Assembly (NCBI RefSeq): GCF_013409995.1
Contig: NZ_JACCBX010000002.1
Span: 411,827 to 475,826, forward strand
Direction of reading: 5' to 3'
DNA from: Neobacillus driksii
GTDB taxonomy: Bacteria > Bacillota > Bacilli > Bacillales > Cytobacillaceae
Length of the DNA stretch: 64,000 nt
This document shows positions 7,831 through 16,638 of the stretch, in pieces. A program made the translations under genes and the position numbers. Within the stretch, counting starts at the first letter, position 1, and each line of letters begins with the position of its first letter. The notes beneath the pieces are model-generated. The model did not search any database. It saw nothing but the letters and a program-made list of their open reading frames with translations, and was not told the origin of the DNA.

Positions 7831-9125
7831 AACATTCTTTTATCGAAACAAAACACGATTCACATTTCCCAATTCAAAATTTACCTTATGGCATATTCCA
7901 TGTAAATGGGGAAAGTCCACGTGTTGGGACAGCCATTGGGGAGTATGTTCTTGATTTATCCCTAATTGAACGAGCTGGATTATTAAATGGTACTGGTGTG
8001 GAAGGAAAAAATATTTTTAACTCTTCTTCCCTAAATCCATTTATGGCACTTGGCCGTTCAGTCTGGTCCGCCGTAAGGGTAAAACTTCAACATCTATTAG
8101 ATGAAAACACCCCTGATTTACGTGATGATGAGGATCTTCGTAATCAAGCTTTTCACCTAATAAAAGATGTAACCATGCTACTTCCGGCAGAGATTGGTGA
8201 TTATACCGATTTCTATGCTTCAAAGGAACATGCAACCAACGTAGGAACAATGTTTAGAGGTAAAGATAACGCACTAATGCCAAATTGGACTCACTTGCCA
8301 ATTGGCTATCATGGACGAGCTAGTTCGATTGTTCCAAGCGGTACCCCGGTTCGGCGCCCTTTAGGTCAAAGAAAACCAAAGGATTCAGAATATCCGGTAT
8401 TTGGCCCATGTACACAGCTTGATTTTGAACTTGAAATAGGTTGGTTTATCGGTCCTGGAAATACTATTGGTGAACCTATTCCCGTTCATCAGGCTGAAGA
8501 TCATGTTTTTGGGCTCGTTCTTGTGAATGATTGGAGTGCTCGTGACATTCAAGCATGGGAGTATCAGCCGCTCGGGCCCTTCCTTGCGAAAAATTTTGCC
8601 ACTTCCATCTCGCCTTGGGTTGTAACATTAGAAGCGCTAGAACCTTTTCGCAGTGCTGGACCCAAGCAGGAACCAGAGCCATTCCCTTACCTCCAGCAAG
8701 GAAAAGATGGGTCTTTTAATATTAATCTAGAAGTTTATTTAACACCTGAAAACACCGGGAAAGAAACTAGGATTACAAAAACCAACTTCAGCTATATGTA
8801 TTGGTCCATTGCTCAACAGGTTACCCATCATACAATAACAGGCTGCAACGTACGCCCAGGTGATATGCAGGCATCTGGAACGATCAGCGGTCCTAATCGA
8901 GAAGAACGCGGCAGCATGCTTGAGCTTTCCTGGCGTGGTTCACAACCTGTCAAACTAAATGGCGGCGGTGAGCGGAACTGGATAGAAGACGGTGATACCT
9001 TGACGATTAGCGGCTGGTGCCAAGGAGATGGATATCGAATTGGTTTTGGTGAAGTAACCGGTCAGATCCTGCCTGCACATTCAGAAACCCATGTATTAGG
9101 CAATCAAGCTGCCGTAAAAATTTGA
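7827..9125 (+). CDS. fahA: Fumarylacetoacetase
   Basis: 432 residues, as in other fumarylacetoacetases. It hydrolyses fumarylacetoacetate to fumarate and acetoacetate, the last step of tyrosine degradation. Visible are an SH3-like N-terminal domain (FGIFHVNGESPRVGTAIG-type segment, here LPYGIFHVNGE), then the catalytic FAH fold with YTDFYASKEHATNVG, QLDFELEIGWFIG, NDWSARDIQAWEYQPLGPF and MQASGTISGP, which hold the acidic metal ligands and catalytic His. ATG overlaps the upstream stop (ATGA), with GAGGAGG before it, indicating translational coupling. Confidence 0.97.
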   Translation: MKHSFIETKHDSHFPIQNLPYGIFHVNGESPRVGTAIGEYVLDLSLIERAGLLNGTGVEGKNIFNSSSLNPFMALGRSVWSAVRVKLQHLLDENTPDLRDDEDLRNQAFHLIKDVTMLLPAEIGDYTDFYASKEHATNVGTMFRGKDNALMPNWTHLPIGYHGRASSIVPSGTPVRRPLGQRKPKDSEYPVFGPCTQLDFELEIGWFIGPGNTIGEPIPVHQAEDHVFGLVLVNDWSARDIQAWEYQPLGPFLAKNFATSISPWVVTLEALEPFRSAGPKQEPEPFPYLQQGKDGSFNINLEVYLTPENTGKETRITKTNFSYMYWSIAQQVTHHTITGCNVRPGDMQASGTISGPNREERGSMLELSWRGSQPVKLNGGGERNWIEDGDTLTISGWCQGDGYRIGFGEVTGQILPAHSETHVLGNQAAVKI

Positions 9126-9159
9126 AATAAAAAAATTAAAAACAAAAGGAGTTTAGATA

Positions 9160-10317
9160 ATGACATATTATGTAAAAATGGGCCGTATTCCTCATAAACG
9201 ACATACACAATTTCGTCAGGAAGACGGAAGTCTCTATTATGAACAATTAATGGGCACGAAAGGTTTCTCAAGTATCCAATCTCTTATCTATCATATTAAT
9301 CAGCCAACCCAAATTAAAAAAGCAGAAAAAATCTGCGATGTTCGTTATGAATTTGAAGAAAGAGGACCGTTAAGACATCGCCATTTTCGTTCTTGGCATA
9401 CGGAAGCAGGCGGAGATTTTCTATCAGCCCGGAAAATTTTTATGGCAAACGCTGATCTAGCGCTTGGCGTGGCGCGCCCTAATCGCCAGATGGATTATTT
9501 TTACCGTAACGGTGAGGGCGATGAATTGTTATTTGTACATGAAGGAACAGGTAAAATTGAAAGTATTTTTGGGGAGTTAGGTTTTGGACCCGGCGATTAC
9601 CTTGTGATTCCGATTGGCACTACATATCGTGTTGTTTTAGATTCAGAGGAAGCACGCTTTTTAATTGTCGAATCAAATTCATCCATCGTTTCTCCTAAGC
9701 GCTATCGAAATGAATTTGGTCAACTCCTTGAGCATTCTCCGTTCTGTGAGCGCGATATCCGGACACCAGAAAGATTAGAGCCCAAAAATGAAAAAGGCGA
9801 ATTTGAAATTCGGGTCCGTGCTCAAGGAATGATTACTTCCTATACGTATGATTTCCACCCGCTTGATGCAGTTGGATGGGATGGATACTTATATCCATAT
9901 GCATTCAGTATTCATGATTTTGAACCAATAACAGGACGTGTTCACCAGCCGCCGCCAGTCCATCAAACTTTTGAAGCGTATAATTTTGTCATTTGTTCAT
10001 TTGTGCCGCGATTATATGACTACCATCCAGAGGCAATTCCTGCACCTTATGTACACAGCAATGTGGACAGCGATGAAGTACTTTATTATGTGGATGGTGA
10101 CTTTATGAGCCGTCGCGGAGTTGAGCAAGGTTCCATTACCCTTCATCCATGCGGACTTCCACATGGGCCGCATCCGGGCAAAATCGAAGAAAGTATCGGA
10201 AAAAAAGAGACACGCGAACTAGCGGTCATGGTTGACACTTTCCGTCCACTTTATATTGTAAAGGATGCTCACCAATTGGAAGTTGAGGACTATATGAGCA
10301 GCTGGCTGCCAAAATAG
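9160..10317 (+). CDS. hmgA: Homogentisate 1,2-dioxygenase
   Basis: 385 residues, the shorter form found in Gram-positive bacteria. It opens the homogentisate ring to maleylacetoacetate. Cupin-like C-terminal Fe site: His299 (YVHSN), Glu306 (SDEVLYYVDGDF) and His335 (LPHGPHPG), with the same order as in known enzymes. FMSRRGVEQGSITLHPCGLP is also typical. AAAGGAG precedes ATG 9160. It lies 34 bp after fahA in the same operon. Confidence 0.95.
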   Translation: MTYYVKMGRIPHKRHTQFRQEDGSLYYEQLMGTKGFSSIQSLIYHINQPTQIKKAEKICDVRYEFEERGPLRHRHFRSWHTEAGGDFLSARKIFMANADLALGVARPNRQMDYFYRNGEGDELLFVHEGTGKIESIFGELGFGPGDYLVIPIGTTYRVVLDSEEARFLIVESNSSIVSPKRYRNEFGQLLEHSPFCERDIRTPERLEPKNEKGEFEIRVRAQGMITSYTYDFHPLDAVGWDGYLYPYAFSIHDFEPITGRVHQPPPVHQTFEAYNFVICSFVPRLYDYHPEAIPAPYVHSNVDSDEVLYYVDGDFMSRRGVEQGSITLHPCGLPHGPHPGKIEESIGKKETRELAVMVDTFRPLYIVKDAHQLEVEDYMSSWLPK

Positions 10318-10452
10318 TCTTAGAGGAAGATGACAGGAATGAATGGTTTCTTTTCTAGGAATAAGATTTTAATACAGGAAAAGAAACCATTACACTTGAT
10401 AATTACAAAACAAATGATAAGAATGTATGACTCTTATAATAGGAGGTTTCAT

Positions 10453-11403
10453 ATGCAAAAAGATGTTATTGAAACTGTAAGCGAGAATTGGACACAGGAT
10501 GCCCTTTTTTACGAGTATACCACGGCTGCTGATCCAATTGGCAGTGGGATTACTAGCCCTATCCCTCCTAAAGAATTTGCACCTGTACTATATAACTCAG
10601 GAGAAACTCGTATAATATCACTAGATTTATCAAACGAACTAAGAACCAACTATCAGGCAACGAGTCCATCCCTCCTTGCTCACTTTATCCGAATTAATGC
10701 AGGAGATTCGATTCATACACAACCAAACGCAACCAGTGAATTATATTATATTATTTCCGGTGTTGGCACTACCGAAGTTAATGGACAAACAATCAATTGG
10801 AAAAAAGGTGACTTCTTAACTCTTCCATCCGGATCAGTTAGCACTCATATAGCCGCAGAGGATTCAACCATCTACTACATTTTGGACACCCCGCTTCTTA
10901 ACTACTTAGGTGTTAAAGCGACGGAAGCACGTTTTAAGCCGACACTTTATACAGCGGAACGGGCGAAAGCAAAATTAGATGAAGTAGCGAATGCACCAGA
11001 TGCACATTTAAAAAACCGCATCTCCATTTTGTTAAATAATCAAAATTTCGAACAAACGTTAACGATTACACATGTTTTATGGGCAATGTTGGGGATTGTT
11101 CCTGCAGGGGCAAGCCAAGCTCCTCATAGTCATAAATCTGTTGCACTTGACTTTGTGGCATATGCTGCACCTGGGACATATACATTAGTTGGGGATAAGG
11201 TAGACCCTCTTACAAAACAAATCATTGATCCCATTCGGATTGACTGGGTAACAGGAAAAGCCTTCGTTACCCCTCCAGGGCTGTGGCACTCTCATCACAA
11301 TGAATCAGGGGAACCCGCATTCATTATCCCAATCCAAGATGCAGGACTGCAAACCTACCTTCGTACTTTGGATATCCAATTTACCCATTACGATCAAGAA
11401 TAG
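10453..11403 (+). CDS. Bicupin protein of the homogentisate operon
   Basis: 316 residues from ATG 10453, which has AGGAGG six bases upstream; the frame is open from 10330, but the upstream part is not protein-like. Two cupin barrels are seen. The first is around SLLAHFIRINAGDSIHTQP to KKGDFLTLPSG, the second around VPAGASQAPHSHKSV to PPGLWHSHHNESGEP. His residues in APHSHK and WHSHH could bind a metal; the first barrel seems to lack a full metal set. It resembles gentisate/salicylate-dioxygenase-type bicupins only in layout. In this operon it could modify an aromatic or keto-acid intermediate. Function not assigned. Confidence 0.72.
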   Translation: MQKDVIETVSENWTQDALFYEYTTAADPIGSGITSPIPPKEFAPVLYNSGETRIISLDLSNELRTNYQATSPSLLAHFIRINAGDSIHTQPNATSELYYIISGVGTTEVNGQTINWKKGDFLTLPSGSVSTHIAAEDSTIYYILDTPLLNYLGVKATEARFKPTLYTAERAKAKLDEVANAPDAHLKNRISILLNNQNFEQTLTITHVLWAMLGIVPAGASQAPHSHKSVALDFVAYAAPGTYTLVGDKVDPLTKQIIDPIRIDWVTGKAFVTPPGLWHSHHNESGEPAFIIPIQDAGLQTYLRTLDIQFTHYDQE

Positions 11404-11430
11404 AAGTTTTATTATAAGAGGAAAGACAGA

Positions 11431-11667
11431 ATGAGAGTAGCTAAGTTTTGTGAGCGAAACATTAAGGTAACGGACGCTGACAAAGTCATTGACCTTCTTA
11501 GCCTGCACTATCAAAATACTGTCGATGTTCGTATCGTAGACTGCTTTAGCAGGTGTTTGGAATGTAGAGTAAGACCGTTCTGCCGTATTCAATTAACAAC
11601 CATCGAGGCTGATGATGCTGAAAGCTTAATAAATAAAATTCTTCAAACTGTTAAACCGGTTCCGTAA
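11431..11667 (+). CDS. DUF1450 small cysteine-rich protein
   Basis: 78 residues. VDCFSRCLECRVRPFCRIQ followed by DAESLINKIL has the DUF1450 layout, with a C-x3-C-x2-C set plus an extra Cys, so metal or iron-sulfur binding is possible. It is last in the hpd operon, directly before a terminator. It pairs with the other DUF1450 gene at 5218-5487 on the far side of the operon, which suggests a shared role in this pathway, perhaps electron supply or Fe delivery for the three Fe-dependent or cupin enzymes. That role is inference. Confidence 0.7.
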   Translation: MRVAKFCERNIKVTDADKVIDLLSLHYQNTVDVRIVDCFSRCLECRVRPFCRIQLTTIEADDAESLINKILQTVKPVP

Positions 11668-11696
11668 GAACAAATCGCTAAGGCGACTTAAATCAC

Positions 11697-11730
11697 GACC
11701 CAAGTGTTGATTATTCACTTGGGTCTTTTC
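11697..11730 (+). terminator. Terminator of the tyrosine-degradation operon
   Basis: GACCCAAGTG (11697-11706) and CACTTGGGTC (11716-11725) form a perfect 10-bp stem, followed by TTTT. Confidence 0.85.
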
Positions 11731-11918
11731 GCGCACGGTCCATTATGTCTTTTGGTAATTTTATAGCTACCAATTTGTAATGTAAGTGGATTTGTAAGAA
11801 AATAGTGAAAAAATACCTATACTCCGAGGTCATCTATTTATTGTGAACCATTAAGTCGGAATATTTGTGCAGACCTCTAGATTGATAGGTGATATACTAA
11901 TTAAATATCTAAAATATA

Positions 11919-13043
11919 ATGGTGATAAGTGTGGTTTATTTATTGATTTTGATCTTCCTTATAGTTTGTATTATTTTATTTTTCACTTTTAAAAAAATAT
12001 ATATTAGAACTTCAACTATGGCGATCGTTATGGCAATTGGGATTGTTACGCAAGGAGTTCTATTAAACTACTTTGGAGTCCAGTTCTTCCAACACATTTT
12101 TGGAAAAATTCTATGTATTATTAACCTTTCCCTATGGTTTGCCTTTATTTTCTCTTTTTTCATAGCCAGTTTGGATGGAAAATTTAAAGACATCCATTAT
12201 TCCAATGTGATCAACCGCTTTGGGATTGGTACATGGGTTGCCGGCACTTCTATAAGTGGGATCTTATTTTATAAACAATTTTTTCACTGGGGATTTATTT
12301 CTGAGATTATTGCTTTTATAAATATTGGCCTATGGATTATTTATATCGGGATTTGTGTAAAAACTTTTATAGAAATTTTTCGGACAAAATCATATCAGAA
12401 TGTCCACGGCATTCTTCTACTTACTACCGTAAGCACTCAATCAATTGTCCTTTTACTTAACACTGTTTTCATAGAATTTCCTGATATCTTTAACTTATCT
12501 TTATTGATTATCGGATTTTGTTTTTATCTGGTTTGTGTTTTCTTTATTTTATCTAGATACATCAATCATTCTTGGTCGATTGAAATGGATTGGAACAACA
12601 CGAACTGTATTTTACATGGAGCATTATCTATTTCTGGGATTGCCTGTTTAGTCACGGGCATTATTAGTATTGATATCATAAGATTGATATGGAGAGCTGC
12701 CCTTATTATTTTCATTGCAGTTGAGGCTGTTGAACTCTATAGGCTATTTAGACGAATTAAACACTATGGGTTCAGAGAGGCAATCTTAATATATGATGTG
12801 ACGCAGTGGAGTAGAGTTTTTACTTTTGCAATGTTCTATACTTTTACATCACTTTTCCATACCCATTTATTTATTGGATCCTTCGTGATTGACACCATCT
12901 TAAAGGTGGGCGTGTGGGTAGTGATAATTCTTCTTATAATTGAACTAATGCTTAGTTTAAGAGATGCCATAGAAACCTATAAACAATCATTTAGAGAAAT
13001 CGGTAAAGAAAACGAAGTAAGCACTCCATACATCAAATCTTAA
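11919..13043 (+). CDS. Polytopic membrane protein, unknown
   Basis: 374 residues with about ten hydrophobic helices spread evenly along the chain and a short hydrophilic C-tail (RDAIETYKQSFREIGKENE). The helix pattern recalls TDT/SLAC1-type transporters, but I see no decisive signature. ATG 11919 has no good ribosome binding site; GTG 11931, with GGTGAT just upstream, is an alternative. The gene is monocistronic between the terminators at 11.7 and 13.1 kb. Function unknown; transport is a guess. Confidence 0.65.
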   Translation: MVISVVYLLILIFLIVCIILFFTFKKIYIRTSTMAIVMAIGIVTQGVLLNYFGVQFFQHIFGKILCIINLSLWFAFIFSFFIASLDGKFKDIHYSNVINRFGIGTWVAGTSISGILFYKQFFHWGFISEIIAFINIGLWIIYIGICVKTFIEIFRTKSYQNVHGILLLTTVSTQSIVLLLNTVFIEFPDIFNLSLLIIGFCFYLVCVFFILSRYINHSWSIEMDWNNTNCILHGALSISGIACLVTGIISIDIIRLIWRAALIIFIAVEAVELYRLFRRIKHYGFREAILIYDVTQWSRVFTFAMFYTFTSLFHTHLFIGSFVIDTILKVGVWVVIILLIIELMLSLRDAIETYKQSFREIGKENEVSTPYIKS

Positions 13044-13108
13044 CCATTTTTATCCTGAAGTAAAAAACACTCACAATGTGGTAATTTCAATATTATCTTT
13101 TCAAAACA

Positions 13109-13155
13109 AAAAGCACTCATAAACGTTGATTTTGACAACTTTTGTGAGTGCTTTT
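13109..13155. terminator. Bidirectional terminator
   Basis: AAAAGCACTCA (13109-13119) pairs with TGAGTGCTTTT (13145-13155). An A-run on one side and a U-run on the other allow use from both directions, between the membrane-protein gene and the convergent purine phosphorylase gene. Confidence 0.8.
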
Positions 13156-13239
13156 CATTTCTTAATTAATTTATTTTTCGTTCGGAGACTTCGGCAACAG
13201 GAAGAAAACCACATACCTTTACTAGTTCTATTCTTCAGC

Positions 13240-13268
13240 TGACTTATAATTACAATTATAATAAGTCA
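13240..13268. other. Imperfect hairpin downstream of punA
   Basis: TGACTTAT (13240-13247) pairs with ATAAGTCA (13261-13268). The interior is itself a near-palindrome resembling TTATAAT-type boxes, but it is not in any promoter. Most likely a 3' mRNA hairpin. Confidence 0.35.
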
Positions 13269-13279
13269 ACAATGTTTTA

Positions 13280-14098
13280 TTACATTCTTGCAATGGTTTC
13301 CTTAACAAGTTTGATAAACTTCTCTCTTACCAAAGCAGCCACTTCAATGACTTCATCATGACTTAATGGTTGATCGAGAATCCCACATGCCATATTCGTT
13401 AAACAGGAAATACCAAGTACTTTCATTCCTCCGTGAATCGCTACAATCGCCTCTGGGACCGTTGACATACCAACAGCATCCGCTCCTAATGTTCGAATCA
13501 TACGGATCTCGGCTGGAGTTTCGTACGCTGGTCCGCTCCACCAAGCATATACGCCCTCTTGTAAGGTAATGTTTTGTTCTTTTGCAACATTTGCAGCAAT
13601 AGTTCGTAATTCACGATTATATACTTGAGAAACATCAGGGAAACGGGTTCCTAATTCGTTATTATTAGGTCCAATCAATGGATTTGTACCGACTAAATTG
13701 ATATGATCCGTGATTAACATTAAATCTCCAGGGTTGAAGCTTGTATTAATCGCACCGCATGCATTCGTGATAAGTAGATTCTCTACACCTAGCGCCTTCA
13801 TTACTCGTACGGGAAATGTGACTTCATCTAACGTAAAGCCTTCATAATAATGAAAACGTCCCTTCATCGCCACTACGGTTTTACCCATTAGTTCCCCGAT
13901 TACTAATTCGTTTGCATGGCCAATTGCTTCAGATTTTGCGAAGTGAGGAATCTCGCTATAAGGAATGGTGACTGGGTTCGCGATTTCATCTGCAAGCGTA
14001 CCTAATCCTGATCCTAAAATCATTCCAATCGTTGGAGTATACTCAGTCTTACTCATGATGAAATCTTTAGCTTCTAGAATTTCTTGCATTTTATGCAT
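13280..14098 (-). CDS. punA: Purine nucleoside phosphorylase, trimeric type
   Basis: About 272 residues from ATG 14096-14098 (GGGAG upstream); the frame extends further, but without protein character. It cleaves inosine/guanosine-type nucleosides with phosphate. Signatures: GMILGSGLGTLADEI (phosphate loop), MKGRFHYYEG, GDLMLITDHINLVGTNPLIGP, DAVGMSTVPEAIVA, SCLTNMACGILDQPLSHDEV. The segment before the conserved GPAYETPAE reads GVYAWWS, where I would expect something like GVYVAVT; two Trp near the base site could change specificity. It stands alone, not in the usual deoB-punA arrangement, so it may be a second copy. Confidence 0.9.
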   Translation of the reverse strand: MHKMQEILEAKDFIMSKTEYTPTIGMILGSGLGTLADEIANPVTIPYSEIPHFAKSEAIGHANELVIGELMGKTVVAMKGRFHYYEGFTLDEVTFPVRVMKALGVENLLITNACGAINTSFNPGDLMLITDHINLVGTNPLIGPNNNELGTRFPDVSQVYNRELRTIAANVAKEQNITLQEGVYAWWSGPAYETPAEIRMIRTLGADAVGMSTVPEAIVAIHGGMKVLGISCLTNMACGILDQPLSHDEVIEVAALVREKFIKLVKETIARM

Positions 14099-14340
14099 AA
14101 TAAATATCTCCCTTTTTTTTAACAATTTATAATAAAAGTTTAATAGATTTCGAGGCGATTGTAAATAACTAAAAACCATTTTGAAAAAAAGTATACAGAA
14201 ATTATATTTTAATAACCTATCAGCCTTCATTAATCAGGTTGCTTTTTTTAAAATAGAAAAAAAGTTCGTTATATTGTCTTCTCCTTTATGAATGAATCAG
14301 CTAAAATATAATATAACCCTTATTCATTTGGAGGAAGTTT

Positions 14341-15558
14341 ATGTTAGAGCAATTTGCTGGTTCAACATCACCAAAAACAAAGAGCCTAAAACTTTTATAT
14401 AGCCTGATTCGTAAGTTAGGTCCAGTCAGGATCAATACACTTACTGAAATAACGGGATACAAACATGTGACATGTACACGTTTACTGGACGAGCTTGTTC
14501 AGGAAGGACTTATCTACGATAGTGGGATTGGGGAGTCTAGTGGAGGACGTAAACCACTGATGTACGTCATCAAGCCTGACGCTTATTATGTAATTGGCGT
14601 AGAAATCACCAACCTATACACCACAGTGCTTCTCCTTGATTTAAAATTAGATATCATAGACGTTGAAAAATTGAGGATGGATTCACAGTGCACTGGAGTG
14701 TACACCTTAAATTTTGTATCACGATGTGTCGATGAGCTACTGTCTAAACACAATATTCAAAGAGAGAAATTGCTGGGTATAGGGATTGGAGTTCTTGATC
14801 CAATTGACAAAGAAACCGGGGTTATCATAAACCCACATCTGTTTCCTGCAGGAGGCTGGGATAACCTTAACATCGTCGATTATTTACAACAAAATATTAA
14901 TACACATGTATTCATAGATAACGGAACAAATTTGGCTGCATTAGCTGAATACCGTAAAAACTATTGGAAAGAAACAGACAATTTAGTTTTTGTCTCGAGT
15001 GATATGGGAATTCGTTGCGGTACTATTTTACAAGGTAGATTGGTTCGTACTAACATGGAGATGGATGATACCCTGGGACATATGGTAGTGGATATACACG
15101 GACGGCGTTGCTCCTGCGGCTCGTATGGTTGTCTACAAGCATATAGCAGCTTGCCTGCCATCCGTGACGAAGTGGTCCGTCGGCTAAAGCGTGGTCATAA
15201 TTCTATCCTTCAAGATATAGTTAAAGATGTAGAAGATATCGATTTTCATCATATTTTACATGCTTTAGAGCAAGAAGACTCTCTTTGCCTTGATGTAGTG
15301 AAGGAGGCAGCTTATTATTTTGGCGTCGGTCTTAGTAATCTCATTTTGCTATTACGACCGGATATTGTTGTCTGTGGAGGAACGTTGGTGCCGAAACCTC
15401 TTTTTTACGACGAGGTCTCTGAAACCGCACAAAATCGACTCATGCACTATCCTAAAAGTCATTTTCAGATTATAAAATCAACTGCTGCCTACAACATCGT
15501 TGCCCAGGGAGCTGGATGTATGGTACTGGATTATTTCACGGAAGAATTCCAACCATAA
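14341..15558 (+). CDS. ROK-family transcriptional regulator
   Basis: 405 residues. An N-terminal winged helix (LLYSLIRKLGPVRINTLTEI, then CTRLLDELVQEGLI) is followed by a ROK sugar-kinase fold. The ROK zinc site CSCGSYGCLQAY is present. In the kinase catalytic loop the usual ENDANLAA reads IDNGTNLAALAE, so the Asp base is replaced by Gly, and the ATP loop is poor (SSDMGIRCG). It therefore fits a repressor rather than a kinase. GGAGG precedes ATG 14341. The DMT-type exporter follows but has its own promoter. The effector is probably a sugar; which one is not visible. Confidence 0.88.
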   Translation: MLEQFAGSTSPKTKSLKLLYSLIRKLGPVRINTLTEITGYKHVTCTRLLDELVQEGLIYDSGIGESSGGRKPLMYVIKPDAYYVIGVEITNLYTTVLLLDLKLDIIDVEKLRMDSQCTGVYTLNFVSRCVDELLSKHNIQREKLLGIGIGVLDPIDKETGVIINPHLFPAGGWDNLNIVDYLQQNINTHVFIDNGTNLAALAEYRKNYWKETDNLVFVSSDMGIRCGTILQGRLVRTNMEMDDTLGHMVVDIHGRRCSCGSYGCLQAYSSLPAIRDEVVRRLKRGHNSILQDIVKDVEDIDFHHILHALEQEDSLCLDVVKEAAYYFGVGLSNLILLLRPDIVVCGGTLVPKPLFYDEVSETAQNRLMHYPKSHFQIIKSTAAYNIVAQGAGCMVLDYFTEEFQP

Positions 15559-15567
15559 AAAGTTCTT

Positions 15568-15598
15568 GATTGACAATCATTGTGAATCGCTTTAGAAT
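15568..15598 (+). promoter_or_regulatory. Strong promoter with overlapping palindrome upstream of the DMT gene
   Basis: TTGACA (15570-15575), 17 bp spacer, TAGAAT (15593-15598). The -35 box sits in a near-perfect palindrome, GATTGACAAT-C-ATTGTGAATC (15568-15588), which also resembles a degenerate 7-1-7 Fur box (TGACAAT-C-ATTGTGA). A repressor bound here would block the promoter. Confidence 0.55.
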
Positions 15599-15604
15599 AA
15601 ACAA

Positions 15605-15695
15605 AGTAATATTGAACCCAAAAAAATTTGTTAGTGGACTTTTCTAGAGACTTCTCTATTTTCGCCACACAGCTACTATTGCTGTGTGGCTTTTT
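15605..15695 (+). promoter_or_regulatory. Leader with terminator before the DMT gene (attenuator or unknown riboswitch candidate)
   Basis: From the predicted start near 15605 the leader holds a small hairpin (TAGAGA-CT-TCTCTA) and then a strong terminator: GCCACACAGC (15664-15673) with GCTGTGTGGC (15681-15690) and T5. The coding start follows 32 bp later. If the promoter is used, this terminator lies inside the 5' UTR. It may alternatively just terminate the ROK gene. I could not match it to a known riboswitch class. Confidence 0.5.
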
Positions 15696-15726
15696 ATGTT
15701 TTATAGAATGAAAGGGGTATATAAAA

Positions 15727-16638
15727 ATGAAAACTTGGCATTACGCACTACTTGTTCTACTCGGGGGATGCAGCTACGGTGCATTATCGACTTTTGTAAA
15801 GTTGGCTTATTCAGCTGGTTTTACCTCCTCAGCGGTGACAGGAAGTCAATTCTTAATGGGTGCACTCTTAATCTGGATTGCAGCTCTCTTTTCAAAAAAG
15901 AAAAAACTAACACTGCCAAAAATAGGAAAATTACTGTTATCAGGAATTCCGCTTGGTTTAACGAGTCTATTTTATTACCAATCACTGCAATCCCTTAACG
16001 CATCGCTTGCGATTATCTTTTTATTTCAATTTGTCTGGATTGGCAGCTTATTTGAATTTGTTTTTTATAAAAAGAAACCAACCACGGGTAAGGTCGTTTC
16101 CATAGCTATTCTGGTGATTGGCTCCATACTTGCTTCAGGGATTATTGCGGAAGGCAGCGGAGGAATGACATGGCAGGGTACGATTTGGGGAATGCTTTCT
16201 GCACTAACCTATACCACTTTTATCTTTCTTAGTAGTAGTGTGGAAAAGGATACTCCAGCTGTGCAAAAAAGTGCTCTATTTACCACTGGGGGGATGATTA
16301 CTGTTTTCCTTCTAAGTCCACCAACTGAGTTACTACAATTATCAGTCTTAATGGAAATTGCACCGTACGGTTTGTATCTTGGTTTATTAGGCGTAGTCTT
16401 GCCGCCGATCCTATTTACCATCGGCATGCCCCATATCGGACCAGGTTTAGGGACCATTTTAACATCCGCTGAACTTCCGATTGCTGTAATTCTATCAGCG
16501 TTAGTCTTAACAGAACAGGTAAGTATGTCTCAATGGCTCGGGGTTGTTTTCATACTTGGCGGAATTATAGCGGGAAATCTGAAAATATCTAAACCTATCA
16601 AAAAGTCTTCTTATTTGGAAAGGGAATCTACCTTTTAA
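15727..16638 (+). CDS. EamA/DMT-superfamily transporter
   Basis: 303 residues, ten predicted helices in two five-helix EamA repeats. The first runs from WHYALLVLLGGCSYGALSTF to about residue 140, the second from TWQGTIWGMLSALTYTTFIF on, ending in the typical SMSQWLGVVFILGGIIAGN. Members export metabolites or amino acids, or take up sugars. ATG 15727 has AAAGGGG upstream. Substrate cannot be told; the regulated leader suggests a metabolite- or metal-responsive gene. Confidence 0.87.
   Translation: MKTWHYALLVLLGGCSYGALSTFVKLAYSAGFTSSAVTGSQFLMGALLIWIAALFSKKKKLTLPKIGKLLLSGIPLGLTSLFYYQSLQSLNASLAIIFLFQFVWIGSLFEFVFYKKKPTTGKVVSIAILVIGSILASGIIAEGSGGMTWQGTIWGMLSALTYTTFIFLSSSVEKDTPAVQKSALFTTGGMITVFLLSPPTELLQLSVLMEIAPYGLYLGLLGVVLPPILFTIGMPHIGPGLGTILTSAELPIAVILSALVLTEQVSMSQWLGVVFILGGIIAGNLKISKPIKKSSYLERESTF

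Noticed and set aside
13245..13262. PerR/Fur-like AT palindrome
   Set aside because: It lies between convergent gene ends, not in a promoter, and the spacing (8-2-8) does not fit a PerR box.
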